A stretch of DNA of 64,000 nt. Source: Burkholderiales bacterium (GTDB taxonomy: Bacteria; Pseudomonadota; Gammaproteobacteria; Burkholderiales; Burkholderiaceae_C). Positions 17,806 through 26,858 of this stretch are shown here, piece by piece; the stretch's first letter is position 1, and each line of letters begins with the position of its first letter. The position numbers and the translations under genes were made by a program. The notes under the pieces were generated by a model, which saw nothing but the letters and a program-made list of their open reading frames with translations, did not search any database and was not told the origin of the DNA. Location: the NCBI GenBank assembly GCA_016219375.1, contig JACRNC010000014.1:1-64000 (forward strand), written 5' to 3'.

Positions 17806-19596
17806 ATGGCCACCTACACCCCGCCGCTGCGCGACATGCAGTTCGTCATTCACGAACTGCTGGGCGCCGTCGATGAACTGAAGAAGATCCCCGCCTACGC
17901 CGACGTGGATGCGGACACGGTCAATGCCGTCCTGGAAGAAGGCGGCAAGTTCGCCTCGCAGGTGCTCACGCCGCTGAACAAGGTCGGCGACCTGGAGGGC
18001 TGCAAGCTCAACAAGGAGACCCACGAGGTCACCACGCCCACCGGCTTCAAGGACGCCTACAAGCAGTACATCGAAGGCGGCTGGTCCGCGCTGTCGGCCG
18101 ATCCGCAGTGGGGCGGCCAGGGCCTGCCGCTGCTGGTCAACCAGGCCATCTACGAGATGCTCAACTCGGCCAACCAGGCCTGGACCATGTACCCTGGCCT
18201 GAGCCACGGCGCCCATGCCTGCCTGGAGGCGCACGGCTCCGACGAGCAGAAGAAGCTCTACCTGCCCAAGCTGACCAGCGGCGAGTGGACCGGCACCATG
18301 TGCCTGACCGAGCCGCACTGCGGCACCGACCTGGGCCTGCTGCGCACCAAGGCCGAGCCGCAAGCCGACGGCACCTACAAGCTCACCGGCCAGAAGATCT
18401 TCATCTCCGCCGGCGAGCACGACATGGCTGAGAACATCGTCCACCTGGTGCTGGCCCGCCTGCCGGACGCGCCGGCCGGCTCCAAGGGCATCTCGCTCTT
18501 CGCCGTGCCCAAGTTCAAGGTGAACGCCGACGGCTCCATCGGTGAGCGCAACGGCATCTACTGCGGCGGCCTGGAGCACAAGATGGGCATCCACGGCAAC
18601 GCCACCGCGCAGATGGTGCTCGACGGCGCCGTCGGCACCCTGGTCGGCCAGCCGCACCGCGGCCTGCCCGCCATGTTCGTGATGATGAACGGCGCCCGCC
18701 TGGGCGTGGGCAACCAGTCCCTGGGCCTGACCGAAGTGGCCTACCAGAACGCCGTGGCCTATGCCAAGGACCGCATCCAGATGCGCTCGCTGTCCGGCCC
18801 CAAGCGCCCGGACCTGGCCGCCGACCCCATCATCGTGCACCCCGACGTGCGCAAGATGCTGCTGACCGCCCGTGCCTATGCCGAAGGCGCCCGCGCCCTG
18901 GTGTACTTCGTGGCCCTGCACCTGGACCAGGAGCACAACCACCCGGATGAAGCCGTGCGCAAGGAGTCGTCCGACCTGGTGGCCCTGCTCACCCCGATCG
19001 TCAAGGCCTTCATCACCGACAACGCCTGGATCTCCACCACCCACTGCCAGCAGGTCTTCGGCGGCCACGGCTACATCCACGAGTGGGGCATGGAGCAGTT
19101 CGTGCGCGATGCGCGCATCAACATGATCTACGAAGGCACGAACACCGTGCAGTCGCTGGACCTGCTGGGCCGCAAGGTGCTGGGCGATGCCGGCGCCAAG
19201 CTGCGCAAGTTCGGCGCCCTGGTGCAGAGCTTCGTCGAGGCCGAGACCTCCAACCCGGCGATGAAGGAGTTCATCGGCCCGCTGGGCGAGCTGGGCCTGA
19301 AGGTCCAGAAGTTCACGATGGAAGTGGGCATGAAGGGCATGCAGAACCCCGACGAAGTGGGCGCTGCCGCGGTGGACTACCTGCGCGTGGTCGGCCACCT
19401 GGTCTACGGCTACTTCTTCGCACGCATGGCCAAGATCGCGCTGGACAAGCAATCCAGCGGCGACCCCTTCTACAAGGCCAAGCTGTCCACCGCCCGCTTC
19501 TACTTCGCCAAGCTGATGCCCGAAGTGGAAACCGCGATGGCCACCGCCCGCGCCGGCCTGGCCCCGCTGATGGACATGGAAGAAGCCCTGTTCTGA
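17806..19596 (+). CDS. Acyl-CoA dehydrogenase with extended C-terminal domain
   Basis: 596 residues, longer than the 380-400 of MCAD-type enzymes: the extra C-terminal domain is typical of the DmdC/FadE-like 600-residue branch. The catalytic Glu is about residue 443 in MIYEGTNT, and the FAD-binding MCLTEPHCGTDLG region lies near 165. The Shine-Dalgarno AAGGAG is well placed before ATG 17806. It performs the first oxidation of beta-oxidation and heads a run with a HAD/hydratase fusion, a thiolase and a hydratase. Confidence 0.95.
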   Translation: MATYTPPLRDMQFVIHELLGAVDELKKIPAYADVDADTVNAVLEEGGKFASQVLTPLNKVGDLEGCKLNKETHEVTTPTGFKDAYKQYIEGGWSALSADPQWGGQGLPLLVNQAIYEMLNSANQAWTMYPGLSHGAHACLEAHGSDEQKKLYLPKLTSGEWTGTMCLTEPHCGTDLGLLRTKAEPQADGTYKLTGQKIFISAGEHDMAENIVHLVLARLPDAPAGSKGISLFAVPKFKVNADGSIGERNGIYCGGLEHKMGIHGNATAQMVLDGAVGTLVGQPHRGLPAMFVMMNGARLGVGNQSLGLTEVAYQNAVAYAKDRIQMRSLSGPKRPDLAADPIIVHPDVRKMLLTARAYAEGARALVYFVALHLDQEHNHPDEAVRKESSDLVALLTPIVKAFITDNAWISTTHCQQVFGGHGYIHEWGMEQFVRDARINMIYEGTNTVQSLDLLGRKVLGDAGAKLRKFGALVQSFVEAETSNPAMKEFIGPLGELGLKVQKFTMEVGMKGMQNPDEVGAAAVDYLRVVGHLVYGYFFARMAKIALDKQSSGDPFYKAKLSTARFYFAKLMPEVETAMATARAGLAPLMDMEEALF

Positions 19597-19836
19597 AGGG
19601 CTGCGTCCTGACGCACTGACGGGGCAGGCGCCCACCGATCAAGAGGCCGCCGCCCCACCCTCGCCTGCCGCGCCGCCCGCCGGGTCGCATGACCCTGTTG
19701 GCAGCGCGGCGGGTGCGGGTCTAGAACTCCCGCTTCCCCGATTTCAAGAGACTCCTTCGCGCCTTGGCCCCGGCGGCCGGCGCGAGCCCACCGCAACGCG
19801 CCGCGGCGCGCCTTTGCACCCACCTGGAGAACACAA

Positions 19837-22236
19837 GTGAGCCGATTCAACGTTCGCAAAGTCGCCGTCCTCGGCGCCGGCGTGATGGGGGCCCAGATCG
19901 CCGCCCATCTGGTCAACGTCAAGGTCCCCGTCGTCCTGTTCGACCTGCCGGCCAAGGAAGGCCCGAAGAACGGCATCGTCACCAAGGCCGTCGACAACCT
20001 CAAGAAGATGAAGCCCGCCCCGCTGGGCGTGGCCGAGGACGCGGCGCTGATCGAGCAGGCCAACTACGAAGAGCACCTGGAGCTGCTGCGCGGCTGCGAC
20101 CTCATCATCGAGGCCATCGCCGAGCGTCTGGACTGGAAGGAAGACCTCTACAAGAAGATCGCGCCGTTCGTGAACGACAAGGCGATCCTGGCCACCAACA
20201 CCTCCGGCCTGTCCATCACCGCGATGGCCAACGTGCTGCCCGAGCAGCTGCGCAGCCGCTTCCTGGGCATCCACTTCTTCAACCCGCCGCGCTACATGAC
20301 GCTGCTGGAGTTGATCCCGACCGAATACACCAAGCCCGAGGTGGTGGACCAGCTCGAAGCCTTCTCCACCTCGGTGGTCGGCAAGAACGTCATCCGTGCC
20401 TTCGACACGCCCAACTTCATCGCCAACCGCGTGGGCATCGCCGGCATGCTGCTGACCTTCCGCGAGGTCGAGCGCTCGGGCCTGACCTACGACATCGTCG
20501 ACGACCTGACCGGCAAGAAGCTGGGCCGCGCCTCGTCGGCCACCTTCCGCACCGCTGACGTGGTGGGCCTGGACACCATGGCCCACGTCATCAAGACGCT
20601 GCAGAACGGCGCCAAGGACGACGTCTTCGCCTCCGCCTTCGACACGCCGGCCGTGCTGACGGCGCTGATCGAGAAGGGCTTCCTGGGTCAGAAGACCAAG
20701 GCCGGCTTCTTCAAGAAGGAAGGCAAGACCATCCTGCAGTTCGACCTGGCCAAGGGCGACTACGTGCCCGCCGGCGGCAAGGCCGACAAGGAAGTGGCCG
20801 AGCTGCTCAAGAAGCCCGCGGCCGAGCGCCTGAAGGGCCTGCGCGAGTCGTCGAACCCGCAGGCGCAGTTCGTCTGGTCCATCCTGCGCAACGCCTTGCA
20901 CTACGCCGCCGTCACGCTGGAGTCCATCGCTGAATCGGCCCGCGACATCGACTTCGCCATGCGCTGGGGCTTCGGTGCCAAGCAGGGCCCGTTCGAGCTG
21001 TGGCAGGAAGCCGGCTGGAAGGAGGTCGCCCAGTGGATCAAGGAAGACATCGACGCCGGCAAGGCGCTGTCCAAGGCACCGCTGCCCGCCTGGGTGTTCG
21101 ACGGCCGCGACGGCGTGCACACCGCCGAGGGCTCCTGGTCGCCCAAGCTCGGCAAGTACGTGCCGGTGCGCGACCTGCCCGTCTACAAGCGCCAGTACTT
21201 CCGCGAGAACGTGCTCGGCTCCAACGCGCCCAGCGCCGCCACCGCCGGCAAGACGCTGTTTGAAGACGCCGCGATCCGCCTGTGGACGCTGGACGACGAG
21301 GTGGTCATCGCCTCCATCAAGTCCAAGATGCACACCATCTCGGCTGAAGTCACCGCCGGCCTGACCAAGGGCCTGCAGCTGGCCGAGCAGGGCTACAAGG
21401 GCCTGGTGATCTGGTCGCAGGACGGCCCCTTCTCCGCCGGCGCCGACCTGCAGTCCATGATGCCCGCCTTCATGCAGGGCGGCGGCAAGGCCATCGCCCC
21501 GTTCGAGAAGCAGCTGCAGGACTTCATGCTCAGCCTGCGCTACAGCAACGTGCCCACCGTGGCCGGCATGCACGGCCTGGCACTGGGCGGCGGCTGCGAG
21601 CTGGCGGTGCACTGCGCCCGCCGCGTGGCCGCGATGGAGAGCTACGTCGGCCTGGTGGAAGTGGGCGTCGGCCTGATCCCCGGCGGCGGCGGCCTGGCCT
21701 ACCTGGCCCGTCGCGCAGCCGAGCTGCTGGAGCCGTCCAAGGGCGTGTCCGGCCAGGCCGGTGGCGACCTGATCGGCTTCCTCAAGGAAGGCTTCCAGGC
21801 CGCAGCCATGGCCAAGGTCGGCACCTCGGCCATCGAGACGCGCAAGTTCGGCTACCTGATCGACGGCGACGTGATCGTGCCGCACAAGGATGAGGTGCTG
21901 CACGTGGCCATCGCCCAGGTCAAGGCCCTGTACGAGTCCGGCTACCGCGCGCCCGCCAAGAAGCTCTTCCCCGTGGCCGGCCGCAGCGCCAAGGCCACGC
22001 TGCAGACCTCGCTGATCAACATGCGTGACGGCGGCTTCATCAGCCAGCACGACTACTACATCAGCTCGTGCATCGCCGACGTGCTGACCGGCGGCGACGT
22101 CGACTACGGCACCCTGGTGAGCGAGGAGTACCTGCACGCCCTGGAGCGCAAGCACTTCTGCGCGCTGCTGGACAACCCGAAGACGCAAGAACGCATCATG
22201 GGCATGCTGTCCACCGGCAAGCCCGTCCGCAACTGA
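19837..22236 (+). CDS. 3-hydroxyacyl-CoA dehydrogenase / enoyl-CoA hydratase fusion (FadB/FadN type)
   Basis: 799 residues from GTG 19837, with GGAG 7 nt upstream. The NAD-binding motif GAGVMG is at 13-18, followed by the 3-hydroxyacyl-CoA dehydrogenase domains with NFIANRVG, and the crotonase domain is C-terminal (FSAGADLQ near 531, then LALGGGCELA). This dehydrogenase-first order is that of FadN-like proteins and the reverse of E. coli FadB. It catalyses hydration and oxidation of enoyl-CoA. The 240-bp gap upstream holds no gene. Confidence 0.95.
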   Translation: MSRFNVRKVAVLGAGVMGAQIAAHLVNVKVPVVLFDLPAKEGPKNGIVTKAVDNLKKMKPAPLGVAEDAALIEQANYEEHLELLRGCDLIIEAIAERLDWKEDLYKKIAPFVNDKAILATNTSGLSITAMANVLPEQLRSRFLGIHFFNPPRYMTLLELIPTEYTKPEVVDQLEAFSTSVVGKNVIRAFDTPNFIANRVGIAGMLLTFREVERSGLTYDIVDDLTGKKLGRASSATFRTADVVGLDTMAHVIKTLQNGAKDDVFASAFDTPAVLTALIEKGFLGQKTKAGFFKKEGKTILQFDLAKGDYVPAGGKADKEVAELLKKPAAERLKGLRESSNPQAQFVWSILRNALHYAAVTLESIAESARDIDFAMRWGFGAKQGPFELWQEAGWKEVAQWIKEDIDAGKALSKAPLPAWVFDGRDGVHTAEGSWSPKLGKYVPVRDLPVYKRQYFRENVLGSNAPSAATAGKTLFEDAAIRLWTLDDEVVIASIKSKMHTISAEVTAGLTKGLQLAEQGYKGLVIWSQDGPFSAGADLQSMMPAFMQGGGKAIAPFEKQLQDFMLSLRYSNVPTVAGMHGLALGGGCELAVHCARRVAAMESYVGLVEVGVGLIPGGGGLAYLARRAAELLEPSKGVSGQAGGDLIGFLKEGFQAAAMAKVGTSAIETRKFGYLIDGDVIVPHKDEVLHVAIAQVKALYESGYRAPAKKLFPVAGRSAKATLQTSLINMRDGGFISQHDYYISSCIADVLTGGDVDYGTLVSEEYLHALERKHFCALLDNPKTQERIMGMLSTGKPVRN

Positions 22237-22254
22237 TCGATCGGAGCACACAAC

Positions 22255-23475
22255 ATGACGCAACTTCGTGACGCTTACATCGTCGCTGCCACCCGCACCC
22301 CGATCGGCAAATCCGGCCGCGGCGTGTTCCGCAACACCCGCCCGGACGACCTGCTGGTGGCCACCATCAAGAGCGCGCTGTCGCAGGTGCCCTCGCTCGA
22401 CCCCGCGGCCATCGAGGACGCCATCGTCGGCTGTGCCATGCCGGAAGCCGAGCAGGGCATGAACGTGGCCAAGATCGCCGTGCTGCTGGCCGGCCTGCCC
22501 AAGACCATCGCCGGCGTGACGATCAACCGCTTCTGCGCCTCCGGCATCACGGCCGTGTCCATGGCCGCCGACCGCATCCGCGTGGGCGAAGCCGAGGTCA
22601 TGATCGCCGGCGGCGTCGAGTCCATGTCCATGGTGCCGATGGGCGGCAACAAGCCGTCCTTCAACCCGGCCGTGGTCAACGTGGACGAGAACATCGGCAT
22701 CGCCTACGGCATGGGCATGACCGCCGAGAAGGTGGCCGAGCAGTGGAAGATCAGCCGCGAGGAGCAGGACGCCTTCGCGCTGCAATCCCACCAGCGCGCC
22801 ATCGCCGCGCAGCAGGCCGGCTTCTTCAAGGCCGAGATCACCCCGATCGAGGTCGAGACCCGCATCCCCGACCTGGAGTCGGGCGAGGTCACCATCAAGA
22901 AGAAGCTGGTCGAGCTCGACGAGGGCGCCCGCCCCGACACCAGCCTGGAAGGCCTGGCCAAGCTGCGCCCGGTGTTCGCGGCCAAGGGCTCGGTGACCGC
23001 CGGCAACAGCTCGCAGACGTCTGATGGCGCCGGCTGCCTGATCCTGGCCTCCAAGGAAGCCTGCGAGAAGTACGGCCTCAAGCCGCTGGCCCGCTTCGTG
23101 GCCTTTGCGGTCAAGGGCGTGCCGCCGGAGATCATGGGCATCGGCCCGATCGAGGCCATCCCGCTGGCCCTGAAGTACGCCGGCCTGAAGGCCTCCGACC
23201 TGGACTGGATCGAGCTCAACGAAGCGTTCGCCGCCCAGTCCCTGGCCGTGCTCAAGGACCTGGACGCCAAGGGCCATGTGCTCGACCGCGCCAAGGTCAA
23301 CCCGATGGGCGGCGCCATCGCCCTGGGCCACCCGCTGGGTGCCACCGGTGCCATCCGTGCCGCCACCGTGGTGCACGGCCTGCGCCGCACCGGCGGCCGC
23401 TACGGCATGGTGACCATGTGCATCGGCACCGGCCAGGGTGCGGCCGGCATCATCGAGCGCGTGGACAGCCTGTGA
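22255..23475 (+). CDS. Acetyl-CoA C-acyltransferase (3-ketoacyl-CoA thiolase)
   Basis: 406 residues starting 18 bp after the fusion gene, clearly in the same operon. The reactive Cys94 is in NRFCASG; GHPLGATG and MCIGTGQGA carry the other catalytic residues. FadA/FadI-type thiolase, ending each beta-oxidation cycle. A strong intrinsic terminator follows at 23509. Confidence 0.95.
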   Translation: MTQLRDAYIVAATRTPIGKSGRGVFRNTRPDDLLVATIKSALSQVPSLDPAAIEDAIVGCAMPEAEQGMNVAKIAVLLAGLPKTIAGVTINRFCASGITAVSMAADRIRVGEAEVMIAGGVESMSMVPMGGNKPSFNPAVVNVDENIGIAYGMGMTAEKVAEQWKISREEQDAFALQSHQRAIAAQQAGFFKAEITPIEVETRIPDLESGEVTIKKKLVELDEGARPDTSLEGLAKLRPVFAAKGSVTAGNSSQTSDGAGCLILASKEACEKYGLKPLARFVAFAVKGVPPEIMGIGPIEAIPLALKYAGLKASDLDWIELNEAFAAQSLAVLKDLDAKGHVLDRAKVNPMGGAIALGHPLGATGAIRAATVVHGLRRTGGRYGMVTMCIGTGQGAAGIIERVDSL

Positions 23476-23508
23476 TCGGCTGAGCCTTCGACGCTCAACG
23501 CCTGGAAG

Positions 23509-23532
23509 AAGCCCGCTGCGTGCGGGCTTTTT
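23509..23532 (+). terminator. Rho-independent terminator after the thiolase gene
   Basis: An 8-bp stem AAGCCCGC/GCGGGCTT with the 5-nt loop TGCGT, followed by TTTTT. It separates the thiolase operon from the enoyl-CoA hydratase gene. Confidence 0.9.
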
Positions 23533-23585
23533 CTTGACCGGGCCGCTGCACGCACCGGCCCGACCTTCCCACGGAGTACGCCCCC

Positions 23586-24362
23586 ATGTCCGACGACATC
23601 CTGGTTCACCGCGAAGCCGGTGTGCTGACCCTGACCTTCAACCGCCCCGACAAGAAGAACGCCATCACCGCGGCCATGTACGCCACGATGGCCGATGCCA
23701 TCGAGTCGGCCGATGCCGATGCCGACGTGCGCGTCGTCGTCATCCAGGGCTCGGTGGAGATCTTCACCGCCGGCAACGACCTGCAGGACTTCATGATGCG
23801 CCCGCCGCAGATCGGCGAGGGCGGCGAGCTGCCGCCGGTGTTCCGCTTCCTGCACGCCATCCAGCGCTTCCCCAAGCCGGTGATCGCCGCCGTCTGCGGC
23901 GCGGCCGTGGGCATCGGCACCACGCTGCTCTTCCACTGCGACCTGGTCTACGCCGGCGACAACGCCGCCTTCAGCCTGCCCTTCGTCAACCTGGGCCTGT
24001 GCCCGGAGGCCGGCTCCAGCTACCTGCTGCCCGCACTCGTCGGCCACCACCGCGCGGCCGAGAAGCTCATGCTGGGCGAGCCCTTCTACGCCGAAGAAGC
24101 CGCCGAGATGGGCCTGGTCAACCGCGTGCTGCCGCCGCACGAGGCCAACGCTTACGCCCAGGCCCAGGCCGCCAAGCTGGCCGCCAAGCCGCAGGCCTCG
24201 CTGATCGCCACCAAGACGCTGATGAAGCGCTCACAGGCGCATGTGCCCGAGCTGATCGCCGAAGAGGGCAAGCAGTTCGGCCAGCTCCTGCTGGGCCCGG
24301 CCGCCCGCGAGGCCATCAGCGCCTTCATGCAAAAGCGCAAGCCGGATTTCTCCAAGCTCTGA
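23586..24362 (+). CDS. Enoyl-CoA hydratase/isomerase family protein
   Basis: 258 residues, normal crotonase length. The oxyanion-hole segments FTAGNDLQDF (about 59-68) and AAVGIGTT (about 107-114) are present, and the region around PEAGSSYLLP carries the usual catalytic acidic position. GGAG precedes ATG 23586. It sits behind the terminator of the thiolase operon and so probably has its own promoter. It may complement the hydratase half of the fusion for other chain lengths. Confidence 0.93.
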   Translation: MSDDILVHREAGVLTLTFNRPDKKNAITAAMYATMADAIESADADADVRVVVIQGSVEIFTAGNDLQDFMMRPPQIGEGGELPPVFRFLHAIQRFPKPVIAAVCGAAVGIGTTLLFHCDLVYAGDNAAFSLPFVNLGLCPEAGSSYLLPALVGHHRAAEKLMLGEPFYAEEAAEMGLVNRVLPPHEANAYAQAQAAKLAAKPQASLIATKTLMKRSQAHVPELIAEEGKQFGQLLLGPAAREAISAFMQKRKPDFSKL

Positions 24363-24461
24363 GCCCGGCCTGAATGGGCCCGGCGCGCCGGGCCCGCGAC
24401 CCCTTCAAGGGCATCCGGCCTGCCGGCTGCGGGATGCAGACCGGCACACGCCCTGCCCGGC

Positions 24462-25112
24462 ATGCCCGCCATGCCGCGCACCGTCCACCTCTATGTCTTC
24501 GAGGGCTACGCCGACTGGGAGCCCGCCTTCGCCATCGCCGGGCTCAACCAGCCGCAGTTCCAGCGCGAGCCCGGCGCCTGGCAGGTGCGCACCGTGGGCG
24601 TCGGCCGCTCCGCCGTCGTGCGCTCCCTGGGCGGCGTGGCCGTGCTGCCCGACCTGGCCCTGGACGACATCCGCCCCGAGGACAGCGCCCTGCTCATCCT
24701 GCCCGGCGGCCGCGGCTGGGAGGGCGAGCCCCACGCCCACCTGCCCGCCCTGGAGCGCGCAGCCGCCTGGCTGCAAGCCGGCGTGCCCGTGGCCGCCATC
24801 TGCGGCGCCACCGCCGGCCTGGCCCGCATCGGCGCCCTGGACGACCGTCTGCACACCAGCAACGCGCTGAGCTACCTCAAGGGCGTCAAGCAAGAGGGCT
24901 ACGCCGGCAGCGACCGCTACGACGACCGCCCCGCCGTACGCGACCGCGGCCTGATCACCGCCGGCGGCATGTCGCCGATCGAATTCGCGCGCGAGATCTT
25001 CGCGGAGCTGGGGGTGTATGAGGCGGAGGTGTTGGAGGCTTGGTATCGGCTCTACAAAGACGGGGATGCGGGGGCGTTTATGAAGATGGCGCAGGCGGGT
25101 GCGGTGCGGTGA
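24462..25112 (+). CDS. DJ-1/PfpI family protein
   Basis: 216 residues. The nucleophile-elbow Cys114 in AAICGATAGL and Glu20 in DWEPA match the DJ-1/PfpI superfamily; LILPGGRGWE is the loop before the elbow. Family members are glyoxalases, deglycases or amidotransferase-like hydrolases; no specific substrate is evident. It is the last chromosomal gene before the cassette array begins near 25.14 kb. Confidence 0.85.
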   Translation: MPAMPRTVHLYVFEGYADWEPAFAIAGLNQPQFQREPGAWQVRTVGVGRSAVVRSLGGVAVLPDLALDDIRPEDSALLILPGGRGWEGEPHAHLPALERAAAWLQAGVPVAAICGATAGLARIGALDDRLHTSNALSYLKGVKQEGYAGSDRYDDRPAVRDRGLITAGGMSPIEFAREIFAELGVYEAEVLEAWYRLYKDGDAGAFMKMAQAGAVR

Positions 25113-25144
25113 GCGCTCTGCCGCAATCCGGAGCTTTTTAGGCA

Positions 25145-25288
25145 GCCTATTGCGCACGTGCTCCGGCCTGGCTCACGGGGGGCAGCTCCCGCTTCTCATA
25201 GGGAAGCGGTGCACTTACAGTGCGGCGACCGGCTGCACGTTAGGCCGCATTGTCGACATGCGGGGATGCGGCCTAATTCAAGTTAGGC
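25145..25288 (+). other. Degenerate attC-like region at the start of the cassette array
   Basis: Two copies of the integrase core GTTAGGC lie at 25239-25245 and 25282-25288. TTAGGCCGCAT (25240-25250) pairs perfectly with ATGCGGCCTAA (25266-25276), and a GCCTATT at 25145 could be a decayed left core. A hairpin (CCGCTT/AAGCGG) lies at about 25189-25207. The layout suggests one or two damaged recombination sites forming the left border of the array; it does not fit a clean attC or attI. Confidence 0.4.
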
Positions 25289-25303
25289 ATAAGAGGAGAG
25301 ATC

Positions 25304-25645
25304 GTGGCGCCTGAAATGCTCATTGGAGCGGCAGTCGTTGCTGTTGTGGTCTTGGGCGTTGTTGCCAAGCTTGTGCCAAAGCGCAAGCCGCCATCTCCGG
25401 TGTTCAAGTGCGGGCGCTGTGGTAGCGCCGCGCGCCACAATGACCGTACTTCAGAGGCTTGGCGTGCGGGCAAGACAAAGTTCTTTTGCCAGGCGTGTCA
25501 CGCCAAATGGCTTCAGTCGCGGTCACCTCAGGAGCGCGAGTCTTACGCTAGCTCGGGAGGTGGTAGTGGCTCTGGCTGTCTCGGCGTGGTTGTGCTCTTT
25601 GCGCTATTGCCGTTAGGCGGGCTGCTGGCGTGGGCTTATGCCTAA
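25304..25645 (+). CDS. Cassette protein: membrane-anchored zinc ribbon, unknown function
   Basis: 113 residues from GTG 25304, with GAGGAG 5 nt upstream; ATG 25316 is possible. An N-terminal hydrophobic helix (LIGAAVVAVVVLGVVAKLV) precedes a zinc ribbon with CGRC and CQAC pairs at about 36-39 and 65-68, then a Ser/Gly linker and a second hydrophobic helix at the C-terminus. The stop codon lies inside the left core of the attC, typical of cassettes. Not recognised as a known resistance or defence gene. Confidence 0.75.
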   Translation: MAPEMLIGAAVVAVVVLGVVAKLVPKRKPPSPVFKCGRCGSAARHNDRTSEAWRAGKTKFFCQACHAKWLQSRSPQERESYASSGGGSGSGCLGVVVLFALLPLGGLLAWAYA

Positions 25646-25699
25646 CAATTCATTCAAGCCGACGCCGCTTCGCGGCGCGGCTTAACTCCGGTGTTAGGC
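25640..25699 (+). other. attC recombination site
   Basis: 60 bp from left core GCCTAAC (25640-25646) to right core GTTAGGC (25693-25699), with the palindromic centre GCCGCTTCGCGGC. It differs from the attC at 26859 at only about three positions. It closes the zinc-ribbon cassette and supplies the upstream junction of the two-gene cassette. Confidence 0.95.
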
Positions 25700-25709
25700 A
25701 GCGCACCCA

Positions 25710-26294
25710 ATGACAATGAACCCTCAAGAAATCGAAGGCTCGTGGAAAGCGGGAATCGTGCTTGACTGGCATACCACCGAGAGTCATGTGGTGGGTGAGA
25801 ACGAGTACGGACATCCCGTGTTTGAAACAACTCGCTCAGAGCTTGGCGAACTCTTATATCAGTTCAAGTATCGCTCCAACAAAAGCGCATTGAACAGACT
25901 TCTTGAACTGGCAGCTAGCAGGCTCTCGACAGCAAAAGGCAAGTTTGATCTCGTGGTGCCTATCCCGCCATCCAACCCAAGAAGGACGGTGACGAGCCAG
26001 ATTGCCACTGGCTTGGCTCCATGCCTAGGTGCGGCAGTCTCACTCAACGCACTCACAAAAGTCCGGGCAACGGATGAGTTAAAATCAGTCGCCGACCCTG
26101 AGAGGCGCAGGGAGCTTCTGGCAGACGCCTTCTCCGCTGATAGATCGCAACTCAGCGGTAAGAGGGTGCTTCTTGTCGATGACTTGTACCGATCAGGAGC
26201 CACGCTGGAAGCGGCAACGAATGTTGTCTATCGCCAAGGCGACGCAGCCGCAGTATTTGTTTTTGCAGTTACACGCACGAGGGTAAATAGATGA
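25710..26294 (+). CDS. ComF-like phosphoribosyltransferase (cassette gene)
   Basis: 194 residues. The PRPP-binding loop VLLVDDLYRSGATL is at 153-166 and the PIPPSNPRR loop, as in ComF-type proteins, at about 84-92. It lacks the N-terminal zinc-finger Cys of competence ComF. ATG 25710 is 10 nt after the attC core, with no Shine-Dalgarno, as often in cassettes. Its last 4 bp overlap the next start (ATGA), so the two products are made together. It could generate or break a nucleotide used by the SLOG partner (inference). Confidence 0.85.
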   Translation: MTMNPQEIEGSWKAGIVLDWHTTESHVVGENEYGHPVFETTRSELGELLYQFKYRSNKSALNRLLELAASRLSTAKGKFDLVVPIPPSNPRRTVTSQIATGLAPCLGAAVSLNALTKVRATDELKSVADPERRRELLADAFSADRSQLSGKRVLLVDDLYRSGATLEAATNVVYRQGDAAAVFVFAVTRTRVNR

Positions 26295-26845
26295 GCAACG
26301 TATTCTTTGGCGGATCAAGAAAGCTTGCGCGTCTTAATCCGGCCCTGCGCACTCGCCTCCGCAACCTAATCACAAACGGCCACACCGTCCTTATTGGGGA
26401 CGCAAATGGTGCGGACAAAGCCGTTCAAAGCTATCTGGCGCAAGAGGGTTACAAAAACGTTCGCGTCTACTGCATGGACGGCGAGTGTCGCAACAACGTC
26501 GGTAGTTGGGAGACTGTTGCGATCGACTCTGGTGGCAAGAAGCGGGATTTCGCCTACTTTGCAATGAAAGATGCACGGATGAGTCTAGATGCGGACTATG
26601 GGTTCATGATTTGGGACGGTGAAAGTAAAGGCACTCTAAACAACGTTCTTAATCTCATACAGCAAGGTAAGTCCGCCCTAGTTTACTTCTCGCCGACTCG
26701 CGAGTTCGTTTCGGTCAAGTCCAAGGATGAGGTTGCCGCATTAGTGTCCCGTTGCGGTACCGATGCCCGTGAAGCCCTCAACAAGACTATCAAGCTTGAA
26801 AAACGCACCGCAGCCGCGGAGCAAAGTGCGCTGAAGTTTGCATGA
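26291..26845 (+). CDS. SLOG-superfamily (YspA/DUF2493-like) nucleotide-binding protein (cassette gene)
   Basis: 184 residues. Rossmann-like motifs fit the YspA branch of SLOG proteins: FFGGSRKL at 5-12, GDANGADKAVQSYL at 36-49, KKRDFAYFAMKDA around 83-95, and ESKGTLNNV at 111-119, matching the family's GT motif. SLOG proteins bind or cleave nucleotides and recur in predicted conflict and signalling systems. Coupled by a 4-bp overlap to the phosphoribosyltransferase inside one cassette, so the pair moves as a unit. Function not established. Confidence 0.8.
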   Translation: MSNVFFGGSRKLARLNPALRTRLRNLITNGHTVLIGDANGADKAVQSYLAQEGYKNVRVYCMDGECRNNVGSWETVAIDSGGKKRDFAYFAMKDARMSLDADYGFMIWDGESKGTLNNVLNLIQQGKSALVYFSPTREFVSVKSKDEVAALVSRCGTDAREALNKTIKLEKRTAAAEQSALKFA

Positions 26846-26858
26846 CACCGCAAGCGCT

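Noticed and set aside
19584..19602. Hairpin at the stop of the 596-residue dehydrogenase (AGCCCT/AGGGCT)
   Set aside because: No T-tract follows and the stem is only six base pairs, so it is not called as a terminator.
19744..23376. 1,210-codon minus-strand open frame
   Set aside because: Lies opposite the FadB-like and thiolase genes; composition is that of an antisense shadow.
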